Assembly (NCBI RefSeq): GCF_032854445.1
Contig: NC_088299.1
Coordinates: 11,589,608 to 11,653,607, forward strand
Direction: 5' to 3'
From: Liolophura sinensis
Taxonomy: Eukaryota > Mollusca > Polyplacophora > Chitonida > Chitonidae
DNA: 64,000 nucleotides
This document shows positions 1-12,077 of this stretch, one piece after another; position 1 is the stretch's first letter; each line of letters starts with the position of its first letter. A program made the translations under genes and the position numbers. The notes beneath the pieces were generated by a model. That model worked only from the letters and a program-made list of their open reading frames with translations. It made no database searches and was not told the DNA's origin.

Positions 1-915
1 CATGATTGCTATCCCTGAATCAGGTTTATAACGGATTGCCTCGCACAGGGATAAAGCCAGAGGAGGCCTAAGAGCACATTTAGCCTGATGAAAGGAGAAT
101 CTACCACATCAACTGTGTCACCCTAAAATTTCACCCACAAAAGTGCATTTTTAAAGGCAAATAAATGTCAAAAAATAATATTTTTGGTGTTAAACCTTAC
201 AATTTTCCAGTATAATATCATCCAATGTTCCAAGCAGACCTCAAAACACCTTTCTAAAATCAGTAAAACTCTCAGAAACAGGAAAAATACGCAAGTTAGT
301 CATGGACGAAATTTGTGGTCATTTACGGTGTGTGACTTCACACTTGAAATTCTACCATGAAATGATCCTGGCTGTAGCAGTTCATTTGTTGGCATAATAA
401 CAAATCTGAATTCAACTATAATGTAGTTCTTCTATTTACTACTTTAGTTGAGAACGATTCCAAATATCCCACTTACAGGACAGGCCTCAGGTATAAGGAT
501 GAAAGAATTTCCATTAGGTTAAGTCAAATCCACTACCCCTCATCTGCACATAACAAACTTGACAAAATACTAAATTGGGATTTGAACCCACAATCTCATT
601 GGCCAAGTTCACATACAGAACTCTGGACATAAGCTTGCCTTTGACATGTGTACCTGACAGATAACGAAGATACCTACATGCCTGATTAATACTACCTCTG
701 ATCAGACTTATCGCGAATCCCCAGATACGGTCCATAAATACTCCTAGTGATAACACTCAGACATCAGACTTACTTCATCCCCAACTATTCACCTGCACAG
801 ACCTGCAGTCTAATGTCAAACAAAGTTTAAAGTCACAAATATATATGTAGCTTCATGTAAGACAGTTTAATGTCACCAATAGTTTAATGCCTAATCACTA
901 TATAACATGCACTCA

Positions 916-954
<39 letters not shown>

Positions 955-1034
955 AGGACAGACAGGGGCAAATTCAGATGCCCACACTGCATTTGCAGAG
1001 GCATAATAAGAATACAAACTCTAGCCGTACTCAC
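1..1034 (-). other. FHOD: FHOD intron 3 (5' part, runs off the window)
   Basis: This stretch follows the GTGAGT donor at 1034-1029. I looked for the next FHOD exon, which should begin with two bases completing a Glu codon and then encode a Lys-Leu-aromatic-Asn run, and found none, so exon 4 is probably left of position 1. The stretch holds a (CA)n tract and, around 560-700, a minus-strand tRNA-like fragment with a B-box-like GGTTCAAATCC (a decayed SINE). Nothing else coding is seen. Confidence 0.75.
917..952. repeat. (AC)n microsatellite
   Basis: About 18 uninterrupted AC dinucleotides in FHOD intron 3, roughly 80 bp past the exon 3 donor. Probably length-polymorphic. Confidence 0.95.
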
Positions 1035-1093
1035 CGATCACACAGTGCACTCTAACAGACAGCTGGGTCCTCAGGATTAGCGCATTCTTTCTC
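1035..1093 (-). CDS. FHOD: FHOD-family formin, coding exon 3 (end of GTPase-binding domain)
   Basis: This 59-bp exon completes the split Gln codon from exon 2 and then reads RKNALILRTQLSVRVHCVI. It ends one base into the next codon (G, expected Glu). The LRTQLSVRVH core is the conserved last strand of the FHOD GTPase-binding domain before the helical FH3 region. The acceptor is a T-rich tract ending CTACCAG (AG at 1095-1094) and the donor is GTGAGT at 1034-1029. Phases (2 in, 1 out) match both neighbours. It is too short for ORF finding and was recognised by homology and frame. In FHOD proteins this domain binds Rac-type GTPases or targets the formin, while downstream FH1/FH2 domains assemble actin. 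Those domains are outside the window. Confidence 0.93.
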
Positions 1094-1767
1094 CTGGTAG
1101 TAAAATAAAAAAAACAGGTAGGAATTATAATCCAGCTAAACACTGAAAAAAAAAAACATGATGAAAGGCATTTTTTTTATCTCTAAAAAAAAGCAAGCAA
1201 TCAATGATGCACTCAAGTTTCTTTATTTTTAGAAACACTGTCCCCTGAAGAATCAAGAATAGCAGCAATCACAGTAAGAATGTCAGTCACAGTACTATGT
1301 CACTTTGTCTAAGCATATATACATGTACATGTAAAGTTGTCTGTGTCAAATCATCATGCCAAATTCCCTTTTTACAGTAAATGTTTTGTGGACTAGCTGA
1401 TACTACAGACGATTTTGTATGCATGCTTTTTCTTTATTTTTTTTTTTACAACTTCAAGCTCATTTCACCAAAATACACCTTTCACTTGTATGTTTAGCCC
1501 AACAAGATTATTTAGAAGTAAAAAAAAATCATGTACATGTTGTTCGCAAAGGTGAATATTACCCTACTAAAACCTTAATAATAAACTGTCCGTTAAAACC
1601 CACCAATCACTCCATAAATAAATAAAGAAAACAAAAAACCTACAGAACTACATGTAACTGCCAGTAATATTTAAGCTATCAACTAACTTTCAGCTATTTA
1701 TTTGTTTAGTTACTTGACTGTGTCTTCGCCTTGCTGAGATGCTATTTCACTTGAAAATTCAATTTAG

Positions 1768-1925
1768 TCTAGTGGTGGAGGTGTGGACTTCTATGCGGGA
1801 GATCACTGGTTCAAATCCCAAACTGGTAAGCCCTGTTACACAACCCTTGTCAGGTTAATGGGCTGAAGAAAACAGCGAGAACGGCATAAAGCATCGCGCT
1901 TAACAAAGTACATCATTACGAGAAC
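1768..1925 (+). mobile_element. tRNA-derived SINE remnant
   Basis: It has an A-box-like TCTAGTGGTGGAGG, then a B-box-like GGTTCAAATCC about 40 bp later, then an unrelated body. This is the layout of a Pol III promoter from a tRNA-derived SINE. The cloverleaf is not intact enough for a functional tRNA. The family differs from the main SINE of this window. Confidence 0.5.
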
Positions 1926-3724
1926 TCTCCTCACTTAAAGCAATGGACTGGTGTTTCCTAGAGTTAGATATCTTCATGAACACTCAATGTGATATACATC
2001 TATATATGTATGTTAATAGACTTCTGCTCTATCATTTTTATTCTACTACCATTAAGTGAACGACAGCGATTTTTCATTTTGGCGAGTCACTGTGCGAGGT
2101 GTCTGGCTATCATGTTTGCTGTTGACGAGCAATTATTCCTTGCGCCTACCCTCATTAATCACAGCGTCTTTGGCATGAGGGCGACAGTCTATATTGATTC
2201 ATGCTCCATGGCAGGGCTTACGTCAGGCATCATTGAGTGATATAATGATATAAGGGTGGGCCCCAATATTGTCTGATTGAACAGAATGCAATATCTCGCC
2301 CTCAATGAACCCTAGTCACACAGTATATAGCTCACATATGCCTGTATCTTACAATTGCATTTTATTTATATGTCTTAACACATGTATCTTAAGTGCTGTA
2401 ACTTTTCAACCTTTTCAAACTATAAAGGGAATTTTTGCAGTGGAATTTATGCATAAATTTATTATGAAAACGACGCTAAAACGATCTCCTTGTGTCACTA
2501 AACATTGAAGCTTCCTGAAACCGTGCAAATTAAATGTAATTCTGCACATACATACATAGTTCTCATACATATATTAGGATGCAATATGCAAGGCTTGTCC
2601 TACATAAAATTGTGTTCAGTAAAGGCAGCAAACTGAATATTTCCCATAACATTAAACACTTGCGTATTACATAACACTTTTGTGGTAAGGAGCTGACAGA
2701 CCAGATTAGAAAGAATTATTCCACTGGCACAAGACACTGCACATTGTCAATTTGAGTGACTGCTTTTTTAAACAGAACTCTGAGCATACAGTGTACATAC
2801 AGGTTAACTGGGGTTCATATTCCCACTAATGAGATACCACACAACCCTAAAGTGTGTCTTGCGGTTAACATAAGAAGACAAAAACACACCCGCACACACA
2901 CGCAGGCATGGAGATGAACCAAAGACATGTCTGTAGGCTCTAAAAATGTCTCTGAGAGTCACTAACATATGTCTAATAACGAATGAGAGAAAAGAGATGA
3001 GATCTTAAAGTCTGCCAAATCACAGTACAGGCCAGGTGCACCCTAGATACAGCAGTGTGGGTAGGTGTCAGGAAGTAAAGCAAACCAGTGATGAGTCACA
3101 AGGAAACTCTCAGGTACATATATACCAGGCATAGCGGCTTATTTCTGTAGTGTTCACAAAGCTAATGAGCACAGAAGCCTTGCAGGACATCTCAAACTGA
3201 CAACTGTCACTAACATTATGTGCACTTCAATCCAGTACTAGTGACAGATCGGTTAAGTGATGGGAGCAGACTCTACAAATAGTTACTTGGAAAAATACAC
3301 TTTGCATAGTTTAAGAGCTGAACCAAGCCCCCCCCACCTCCAACACACACAACCACATTACCTCCCCCCCCCCCTTCCCCACACACACACATCCACAAGC
3401 ACAACTATTCCTACTTTTGTTCAAGTTTTTTTCTCAGGAATCCCATTTATTTTATGGTAACTGGTAAGTAATCTTCACTGTTAATTTACAGCAATCCTGA
3501 ATGTATTATTTACCATACTGCCAAGTTTTGAAAGAGATTCACAAGTTTCTGCAAAATATGCTAATTACCTTGGAAAATGTATAAAGACTGCCATCAAAAA
3601 GGGTTTATATTAGCATTAATAAGACCAGCAACACTGAGATTTGAGCCCTCCATTCTGTACAATGTGAACACTTTTAAGTACTTAGCCTGTGGTAAGTCAG
3701 TAGTGGTGACATACTTTACGTATT

Positions 3725-4560
3725 CCACTGTAGTTCTATGATCTTATACATTGTCTTCTTCACTGTACTTCTATGATCTTATACACTGTCTTCGGCACTG
3801 TACTTCTATGATCTTATACACTGTCTTCTGCACTGTAGTTCTATGATCTTATACACTGTCTTCTGCACTGTAGGTCTATGATCTTATACACTGTCTTCTG
3901 CACTGTAGTTCTATGATCTTATACATTGTCTTCTGCACTGTAGTTCTATGATCTTATACACTGTCTTCTGCACTGTAGGTCTATGATCTTATACATTGTC
4001 TTCTGCACTGTAGTTCTATGATCTTATACACTGTCTTCTGCACTGTAGTTCTATGATCTTATACACTGTCTTCTGCACTGTAGTTCTATGATCTTATACA
4101 CTATCTTCTGCACTGTAGTTCTATGATCTTATACACTGTCTTCTGCACTGTAGTTCTATGATCTTATACACTGTCTTCTGCACTGTAGTTCTATGATCTT
4201 ATACACTGTCTTCTGCACTGTAGTTCTATGATCTTATACACTGTCTTCTGCACTGTAGTTCTATGATCTTATACACTGTCTTCTCCATTGTAGTTCTAAG
4301 ATCTTATACATTGTCTTCTGCACTGTAGTTCTAAGATCTTATACATTGTCTTCTGCACTGTAGTTCTATGATCTTATACACTGTCTTCTCCACTGTAGTT
4401 CTATGATCTTATACACTGTCTTCTGCACTGTAGTTCTATGTTCTTATACATTGTCTTCTGCACTGTAGTTCTATGATCTTATACACTGTCTTCTGCACTG
4501 TAGTTCTATGATCTTATACACTGTCTTCTGCACTGTAGTTCTATGATCATATGCACTGGC
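3725..4560. repeat. 35-bp minisatellite, about 23 copies
   Basis: Head-to-tail copies of a 35-bp unit containing TTCTATGATCTTATACACTG and TCTTCTGCACTG. Most copies differ by zero to three substitutions. It lies inside FHOD intron 2 and merges at its right edge into the 138-bp array, which carries recognisable diverged pieces of the same unit. Confidence 0.97.
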
Positions 4561-5240
4561 AATACTTTGTACACTCTGTTAGCACTGGTACAGTGGTACA
4601 GCATGCAACACTCAACTGTTGTCTCCATTTACGTGATCATCCTATTCACTGTGAATAGTCAGTGTACTTTTGAAGTACTTTAAGCATTATTTAAGCACTA
4701 TCTGCATTTCTATGATCCTGGACACTGTCAGTACTCTGCATACACTGTTAGCACTGGTACTGTAAACACTATGATCATCCTATTCACTGTGAATAGTCAG
4801 TGTACTTTTAAAGTACTTTAAGTATTATTTAAGCACTATCTGCATTTCTATGATCCTGGACACTGTCAGTACTCTGCATACACTGTTAGCACTGGTACTG
4901 TAAACACTATGATCATCCTATTCACTGTGAATAGTCAGTGTACTTTTAAAGTACTTTAAGCATTATTTAAGCACTATCTGCATTTCTACGATCCTGGACA
5001 CTGTCAGTACTCTGCATACACTGTTAGCACTGGTACTGTAAACACTATGATCATCCTATTCACTGTGAATAGTCAGTGTACTTTTAAAGTACTTTAAGCA
5101 TTATTTAAGCACTATCTGCATTTCTATGATCCTGGACACTGTCAGTACTCTGCATACACTGTTAGCACTGGTACTGTAAACACTATGATCATCCTATTCA
5201 CTGTGAATAGTCCGTGTACTTTTAAAGTACTTTATGCGTA
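4560..5240. repeat. 138-bp higher-order repeat, about 5 copies
   Basis: The motif GATCATCCTATTCACTG recurs near 4635, 4772, 4911, 5049 and 5187, a period of about 138 bp. Each unit holds two near-perfect palindromes, CTATTCAC-t-GTGAATAG and AGTACTTT-t-AAAGTACT, plus a segment related to the 35-bp unit. Decayed repeat sequence continues almost to the exon 2 donor, so the array practically abuts a constitutive splice site. Confidence 0.95.
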
Positions 5241-5296
5241 ATTTAGGTGTTTTCTGTATTTCTCTGATTTAGTCTACTTGCACCATGAATACTTAC

Positions 5297-5418
5297 TGGT
5301 CTTGGAATCCCTCTAGTTCATCAGCTTGCTCGTCAAGTGGGGATTCTAAATCCAGGTATGTGCCATAGTCCCCTTGAGAATTGTTGTATTTGTAAATTTG
5401 TAAGGCACAGTCATCAAG
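5297..5418 (-). CDS. FHOD: FHOD-family formin, coding exon 2 (middle of GTPase-binding domain)
   Basis: This 122-bp exon reads LDDCALQIYKYNN, continues through a short Ser-Gln-Gly-Asp insertion to YLDLESPLDEQADELEGFQD, and ends with the first two bases of a Gln codon. The LDDCALQ and YLDLE..L.EQ.DELEGFQD patterns match the FHOD1/FHOD3 GTPase-binding domain directly after the exon 1 sequence. The acceptor is a long pyrimidine tract ending TTCAG (AG at 5420-5419) and the donor is GTAAGT (5296-5291). Entry is phase 0, so it can join FHOD exon 1 or, in principle, the giant upstream exon ending at 12078. It has no Met of its own and is flanked by repeats on both sides. Confidence 0.96.
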
Positions 5419-5622
5419 CTGAAGAGAGAAGACCAAATACATGAAATGTAATCAAGCCATTAATGACAGAAAGAATGAAAGACATAAAACATGTACAAAT
5501 GTTCCATCAACATTGATGGGTTAAATACAATGTAAAGCCCCTGGCTTACACATATACATACATATATACACACATACATACATACGCACATACATACATA
5601 CATACATACATATATACATACA

Positions 5623-5656
<34 letters not shown>

Positions 5657-5658
5657 CA

Positions 5659-5692
<34 letters not shown>

Positions 5693-5710
5693 CACACATA
5701 CATACATACA

Positions 5711-5744
<34 letters not shown>

Positions 5745-8700
5745 CACACATACATACATACATACATACATACATACGCACATACATACATACATACATA
5801 CATCAATATCAATGGAGAGAAAGTTGACAAATTTGCACTGATGCACACAAAATTACAAAACTTTATTTATAAAAAAATTTTAAATTATGTTCCATTTTCT
5901 TTATTCCAAATCATTACGAATTTCAGTCTGTATTTAAAAGAAATCACATATACTTCTAACTTTATCATAATTAATTTATACTAAAAAAAAAATATAAATG
6001 TAAGAGTTAAATGTATATGAAATTACACAAAAGACCAAGATATTATATATTCAAAGGAAGATGCACAGTTTTGATTACGACTTCATCCTTTGTTTTAGCC
6101 CACTCGCTAATATTTCAAATATCAGTTAGGGTATCACTCTTCAGATCATGCATTTCTCCACACACAAACATACATATCACAGAGCATTGTCATATCTCAT
6201 GCACTGATCCATTTCAGTTCAATAAACTGATCACCTCACCCATGCAGATGTTACCCTTATACTAACAGCCTTAATCACATCGTTCAAACTGTCATGACCT
6301 TAACCAACTGTCACACTGTAGGTTAAATTTATAAATCGTGTGTGTGTTTTTCTTTTACTACTATTGTTATTTTTCTTCTTATTATTTTTTTCTTTTTAAT
6401 TTTATCTCTTTCACATAAATTATACTTTGGCATACAAAATAATATTTAATCCGTGCACTAATCAATAAATGAGTAAGTGTTAACAAAACAATGAAAAAAT
6501 TATAATAATTTGATTTTGACAATTTGTTTTGAAGTTGTGTGGTAATGAATTACAGTACAGAAATTCATTTTTCTCACAATTTCAACAATTTGGTCATTTT
6601 AAATACATAAACTACAGGTATCTTAAGCTGATTTCTAACACATACATTTTCACAGTACAGCTATCAGCATTTTGCAAAAACCAAAAAACCAAATTTAAAC
6701 TCATTAATTAATATACCAGATACCAATTAACACTTCCAATGAAATTATAAACATATTTTTCAAAAAGAAATTAATTTTGTCAAACAAAAAACAACAAATT
6801 ACACTTGATGAATATGTAAAGCTGTTTAACCCCGTTAGTCTACACAGGCTATCAGCTTAGCAAGTAGTTAATATTCATTGAGAAAATGTTTAGCATTTTT
6901 GGCTTGAACGGCTACTTTTCAATCTGGACTTTTTGACTTGGGGCCGTTTTATGATATAATCCTGCTCGCATTGTTGTTCACATGGAGATTATCCACAGGA
7001 AAGTGGCTTATTTAGGCCTGACACTTGAGAGCACTTGGCCCCATTAAGTAGCCCTATTTCTGGGCCTGTAGTGCGTTCTGATCTGTCACCGGGTAAACAA
7101 TAGAGGGCTTAATTGAAGCCCTACTGCTGGCACTTCTATCACAAAATTAACTACATTGCACAGATCTATTCGGAACAGTATTACAGAATTACTGACAGAC
7201 AAAACAATTGTTTACCTTGTGAAGAACTGAATTATGCAATCAAATTTGGATTTATGGCAATTTAATCTTTAATCCATTATATAAATAGTTATCCACATTT
7301 TATCCATAAATATAAAAAATTTCAAACAAATGCCAATGAAATTTCACTAAAAATTTTTCTTTGTTTTTTTTCTTTACACAATTTTAGCTCAGATTTTGTG
7401 AAATACAGTACACCTACTTAAGTACTGTTGTTTATATATGTTGTATATAGATGCTAATTATGGTTCTGGGCCTCAGAACTTGGCATCTGTTGTAAAGCCA
7501 TTTGCCAAGTGACCAACCATATGCCTTTCATCTGTAGAGCTAAGCAGTGGTCATGTTAGTAGGCCTACTGTGCACATACAGCAGTATGGTCTATCATCTA
7601 ATACATTGTACTCATTCAAAAAAAGAGCCATCACAAAGCTAAACTATGCGGCCTTCTACATGTGATACACAAAGAAAAAAGTTCTTCACTAGAAACGCTG
7701 ATGCTATTTTTACATAAAACAACACAGGCCTTTGATCAAAGTTTACTGCTCAGGGAACAAAATATGTGTCAGTGAATAAAAAGACTTTTGGAGGCTGTCT
7801 ACAGATATATTCAGCCTGAAACTATTTAAGGGAAAATCTGTTTTTGAGAACTTGACAGGCATGGGACAAGGTATTGGAATGTTTGCCAGTATGTGTAAAA
7901 CAGAATTTTGTTCACTTTCCTCATTTTTTTGTAACATTAAGCACTAACTTAGTTTGCCAATAAGCCTCAACATTGAAACTCTCTCTATTTTTTTTTCTTG
8001 ACAGGTGAAACAGTTAGCTATATAATTATACAAATATAATGAATTGTCGCTTTTGAGAAAGTAGACTATCAGGTTTGTTAAAATTTCAAACTGTGAATAA
8101 CAATGTGTAAGTGTATGTTATCAATTCGCAAGTCTGCCTACGTTTGTGTGCTTATATAGGCATGTAAAGTCTACACGGATATATACTATATATGATCAAA
8201 TTATAGCAAATCTACCTGTATGAAATATAATTACAGCAAGCCCAGCAATACAATAGCTTAATGATAAATAAAACATGCAGGAATTATATGTTTGATGTAG
8301 TTTTATATCATATTACATCAGTTCTTCATTGTGGTGCCATACTAGGAACAACACCTAAAGTTATCTGTCTGCCTGCATGTAATAATGGCAGGTATGTTAT
8401 GATTTATACATGGGCAGTCAAAAAAACACAACACTACAGACTAAACAACCTCTAATGATCATGTCAATTACAATATCATGCTCAACACTGGCAAAGAACA
8501 CAAGACACAACACCGAAAAACGAATTTAAAACAAACGTCAAATCAACAGTGTTGACACAGCGATGCTTCTTTTTTCGTTTGTAAACAAAGTGAAACTAAT
8601 GTTGCCAGTTGGAACAGGCAACTTTAGAATTATCGTCTCGTGGGGATAAAATACGAACTTGGTACTTTTGAAATTGTAAGGGTAAGTACCCGAAATGTGA

Positions 8701-8835
8701 TAAACGACACAAAAGGTCCGGGAAAACAGGAAAAGACGGCATTTCCTCTCCGGGAACATAGCGCTCAAGAATAGCCGTGACGTCTTACAGACACCTGTCC
8801 CCTCAGATCGAGGAGAGTCGAGCGGTTAGACCTAC
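5419..8835 (-). other. FHOD: FHOD intron 1
   Basis: A 3.4-kb intron from GTAGGT (8835-8830) to the exon 2 acceptor. It contains the (CATA)n tract near its 3' end and otherwise AT-rich unique sequence. A less AT-rich island near 6950-7140 stands out against its surroundings and could be regulatory, but no motif was identified. No other exon was seen. Confidence 0.9.
5549..5803. repeat. (CATA)n tetranucleotide microsatellite
   Basis: About 250 bp of CATA/TATG repeats with scattered TATA and CGCA interruptions, lying in FHOD intron 1 about 130 bp upstream of the exon 2 acceptor. The long Met-Tyr-Val-Cys reading frames across it are artefacts of the repeat. Confidence 0.97.
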
Positions 8836-9000
8836 CTGATGTGGAGCTTCCAGAATCCTGTGGACACCAGCAAGTTGGTTTATGAGAGCGACGTTCACAA
8901 GAAAATGGTAGGTTGGCGGTCTTGTCGGTTCCGGGAAGTTTGTACTGTTAAAAGGGTCGGTATCGTCCAGGTATTGGACTCGACAAGAGAACGTCGCCAT
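8836..9000 (-). CDS. FHOD: FHOD-family formin, coding exon 1 (start of GTPase-binding domain)
   Basis: 55 codons starting at the ATG at 9000-8998: MATFSCRVQYLDD, then TDPFNSTNFPEPTRPP, a region ending LINQLAGVHRILEAPHQ, then GTAGGT (8835-8830). The DDTDPF..TNFPEP.RPP block and AGVHR.L.APH are hallmarks of the extreme N-terminus of FHOD1/FHOD3. The start is chosen because family proteins begin here and the context AACATGG is favourable. The frame stays open 61 codons upstream, but that part resembles no FHOD sequence and is taken as 5' leader. FHOD formins are autoinhibited actin nucleators/bundlers of stress fibres and sarcomeres, released by Rho-pathway kinases. Only the regulatory N-terminus is in this window. 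Confidence 0.96.
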
Positions 9001-9750
9001 GTTGTACTGAGCTAAGCCATAACACTGAGAGCTAACCCTGTGACCTCTGCTGCCAGGTTCTTCGTATATTCCTCCGCCCCACGTGCACCGAACAACAACA
9101 CCTACTCCGTTTACGTTAGCTAGCTCGGACACTGTTTCGCCGTTGGCATGAAATTTAAAAATCACTTGAACTGCTACTAACACCTGTATGGTCTCTGTGA
9201 TGGGCTATAGCCTGTAGGTAACAATGACAATCCAGCCCGTCTCCGTTCTCGACTGCTAGACCGATTGACACATCCCAGCAGTAAGCTGTATGACACTATC
9301 CTCCCTGAGTAGCCCAGACAAAGCAAAACACTATATCCGAGTCAAAGTCTTCAGCAGTTCATCGTACAATAATAATAATACATTCCGCGTGAATAAACAT
9401 CATTGGTAAGTCAAGTGAACAGGACATGTCATATCTGATATATCTAAGTCAGTTCAAGCTATAAACTTTACACACTATATAAACTGAATTTACCTATCCT
9501 CGTCTGTCACACAAATGGCCTGCGCTCATCGAAGGCAGGTTAGACAGTATTCATTCGTAACATTAATTATTTTGTTAACATATTTGTTAACTTTCAGCTA
9601 CACTACAGTCTTACTCTTGAAAACCGGATTCATTGTGACTTTGCACAGTTTAAGATAAAAAAAACAAACACCGTCATAGAAAGCTTGTAAGGTTGAAGTA
9701 GAGCCTACAAAGTTCCGCGGGTCTGTATGGTTATATAAAGTCACCCTCCA
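9001..9750 (-). promoter_or_regulatory. probable 5' leader and promoter of the short FHOD transcript
   Basis: The region directly upstream of the FHOD ATG is richer in GC and CpG than its surroundings at about 8990-9260. A TATA-like TTTATATAAC on the minus strand lies at about 9730-9740. Two in-frame, phase-0 AG dinucleotides just before the ATG (9026-9025 and 9008-9007) could act as acceptors if exon 1 is also used internally by a longer transcript. Their pyrimidine tracts are weak. No transcription start can be fixed from sequence alone. Confidence 0.35.
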
Positions 9751-12071
9751 CCTAATGCACGCACGTTGCTCCGTACAGGACCGCACAGTTCACCGCCCAT
9801 AAGGTCCAGTACTGGGACAGGATCATCACAGCGACACGCCTATTATGTTCACCCCTGCGGCTTTCAACATGCATATATAGAGTGACGTAAGCTCTCCGTG
9901 TAGACAGATTGTCAACAAAGGCTATAATTGAATGCCCTCCTATGTAAATATATCCACGACTTATAGTAGGCAGGCGTATACCGTGTGTGGTTCGCAAGAC
10001 AGGTTCCGGGTGCTTCTATTTTCGTCCGGATTGCTTTTTATTTTTATACTCTCACCTCCCGCGGTTAAGTCGAAATGACATGTAAATTCTTTTTATCTAA
10101 AATCTTTAAAAACTGGTGATCATAAGAATTAGAATAGGCCTAAATTGCAGGAATATTTCAATACGGTGAGGAAGGAATAACATTCTACCTTCAGTATACA
10201 TACACGTGTACAGGTAATTATGAACTGAAGGGCTAAACCTGTGCATCTTTATGGAATTGACTGGGTAGATTTTGTGAAGTCTGAATTTGCCATTATTTCG
10301 TGTTTGTACAAATATGTCATTGAATAAAGTTGTTGATAACAACAAATGAATAAATTACATGCTTGATAGCAACATAACACATCTTGATATAAATTTGCCG
10401 TGTGTATAAAGCGGGACGAAACATGACGTAATATTATATCCCTACTGAAACTGATAATATATACCTGTAATATTAGTTCCCGATCCCTAGCAGGTGTAAA
10501 CTACTTCCGGAAGTCGTTTAAAGTATTAATAATTTGTAATCACGTGTTGTTAAATGTGAAATATTCATCCGATTGAATTTTATTCTGGATCTTTACTTGC
10601 AATGTTAAATGTTTGTGTTATTGTTCATGTTGAATGGTATAATATGTAACAGGACTGCTGTAACCGGCTTAACATGTCTGCTTCTATTTATCTGATTTTT
10701 TTTAACTTAACTGGTATTTTACGCCGTACTGAAGAATATTTCACATATACGACGGCGGCCAGCATTGTGATGGGAGGAAACCGGGCATAGCCGGGGGGAA
10801 ACCCACGACCATCCGCAGGTTTGTCGACTTTTAGAAATTCGATGATGAAATGACTGAACAATATTCACCAAAAATAAACCAAATCAGCGCATTGTAGATT
10901 GACGATTTAAATACATACTCATAGGCGTAATAGGCCAATGTACGGCAAGCCTGGAAATAATTTTAAGTTGGTGCAGGACATGACTGGAGAATTTCCAGTT
11001 ACTTTTTTCACTTCATTAAAAAGTTGCAATGTTATTTGCATGGCAGTTTTCTCCTGTGCCAAACAGCCCCCCCACCCCCGTCAAAATACGATCTTATATA
11101 GAACATGGTCGTTGTCTTGCTGCTTATTTTCAGTCTTGTATAGGACTACATATGCATAGGCTTTGTTTACAGTCTGATACCAAAACTGATTCACCCAAGA
11201 CAAAGTCACTGTGTGTTATTATAGTGTAATGTTAAATATGCACTAATGCTGTACTTTGTAAATTACTTTGGCAGTCACTTTTGACAGGAAAACAAGAAAG
11301 ACGTTAAGAAGTGGAGAGCATTGTCTTTAAGCTCTATCGAAATTGCCGGACGTTTATAAATGCGTTATGTGTCCGTTTGTGCATAGAAGAGTGGTCTCCC
11401 TTGGATTAGCTTTCATGTAGCTTGTGCATGGATGCAGTTACACTCTCCAAACCGCTATACTTGTATTAATATTCTGTATGGAACTGATTATTCTGTGTTT
11501 TATGAAGGTTTTTGGCAAATTTCATTTTTCAGTGATGAATACTAGAGGGCTCATTTAAAGTCCGATTGATTTGCACGCAAATACGTCAGTTCATTTCGGA
11601 TTTAGAAGAAAGATTTTTGTATCGGTTTAGCGATTTTCGCCACGGCAGAATACGAGTAATGCGCAGGTGTAAACTAATAATATGTAGCATGTATATACAT
11701 ACCAGTGGTCAACAGGTAACGTAAAACCTAACACTTATGGCAATATACGTTCTGTTTAATGTCAAATCTTCAAGCATGCATAATGATAGATTTCCAAATA
11801 CCCATTGGTTAACTGGCCTGGTCGGAAACAAGGAAATAGCTCTTCTTGGTTCCAAATATTTTGTATCTATACTGTACATATCAAAAGTGCTAAAAGCTGT
11901 TCTATAGGAACAAAATAAAGCGGAGGAGCTCCGAACAAAGTGGAGATAAGAAATCATTCCAAACAAGCCTACTGTGCTGCGTGGAGTTTAAGATTCATGC
12001 CCATTGTTAACATGCTCTGTTTTTTACCAACTGTTAATGCAAATGTCTCACAAGCAGGTGCAATGGAAATC
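9751..12071. other. spacer/intron between the FHOD start and the giant upstream exon
   Basis: No exon is recognisable on either strand. It holds a truncated minus-strand SINE near 10.7-10.8 kb. A donor-like GAG|GTGAGAG on the minus strand at 10056/10055 could end an untranslated leader exon. If the giant exon is spliced to FHOD, this whole stretch is intron. Confidence 0.6.
10705..10821 (-). mobile_element. SINE family 1, 3' fragment
   Basis: On the plus strand it reads the reverse complement of the family-1 3' half: TGGTATTTTACGCCGTACT, then the GACGGCGGCCAGCATT core and GGGAAACCCACGACCATCCG. The tRNA head is missing. Confidence 0.9.
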
Positions 12072-12077
12072 ACTTAC

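Larger units (their letters stand above)
1094..5296 (-). other. FHOD: FHOD intron 2
   Basis: A 4.2-kb intron bounded by GTAAGT (5296-5291) and a CAG acceptor (1095-1094). Its 5' third is almost entirely tandem repeat (35-bp and 138-bp arrays). The rest is AT-rich unique sequence with one tRNA-like SINE remnant near 1768-1925 and C-rich patches near 3328-3375. No other exon was seen. Confidence 0.9.

Noticed and set aside
1-1028. FHOD exon 4
   Set aside because: Searched on the minus strand for the expected continuation after the split Glu codon; nothing matches, so it is assumed to lie outside the window.
3725-5240. CRISPR-like regularly spaced repeats
   Set aside because: Units are contiguous with no unique spacers, and the context is a eukaryotic intron.
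5460-5848. Long Met-Tyr-Val-Cys reading frames in three minus-strand frames
   Set aside because: They are translations of the (CATA)n microsatellite, open in all three frames by repeat structure.
8601-8622. GTTGCC ... GGCAAC inverted half-sites in FHOD intron 1, resembling an X-box
   Set aside because: The 10-bp spacer is far longer than the 0-3 bp that RFX proteins accept.
9001-9183. Upstream in-frame ATG at 9183 as the FHOD start
   Set aside because: The 61 extra codons resemble no FHOD sequence, and the ATG at 9000 is the family start with better context.
12048-12077. The last nine codons (VSDFHCTCL, then stop) as the C-terminus of the giant-exon protein
   Set aside because: They begin exactly at a consensus GTAAGT donor and look like intron read-through; an unspliced truncated form cannot be formally excluded.
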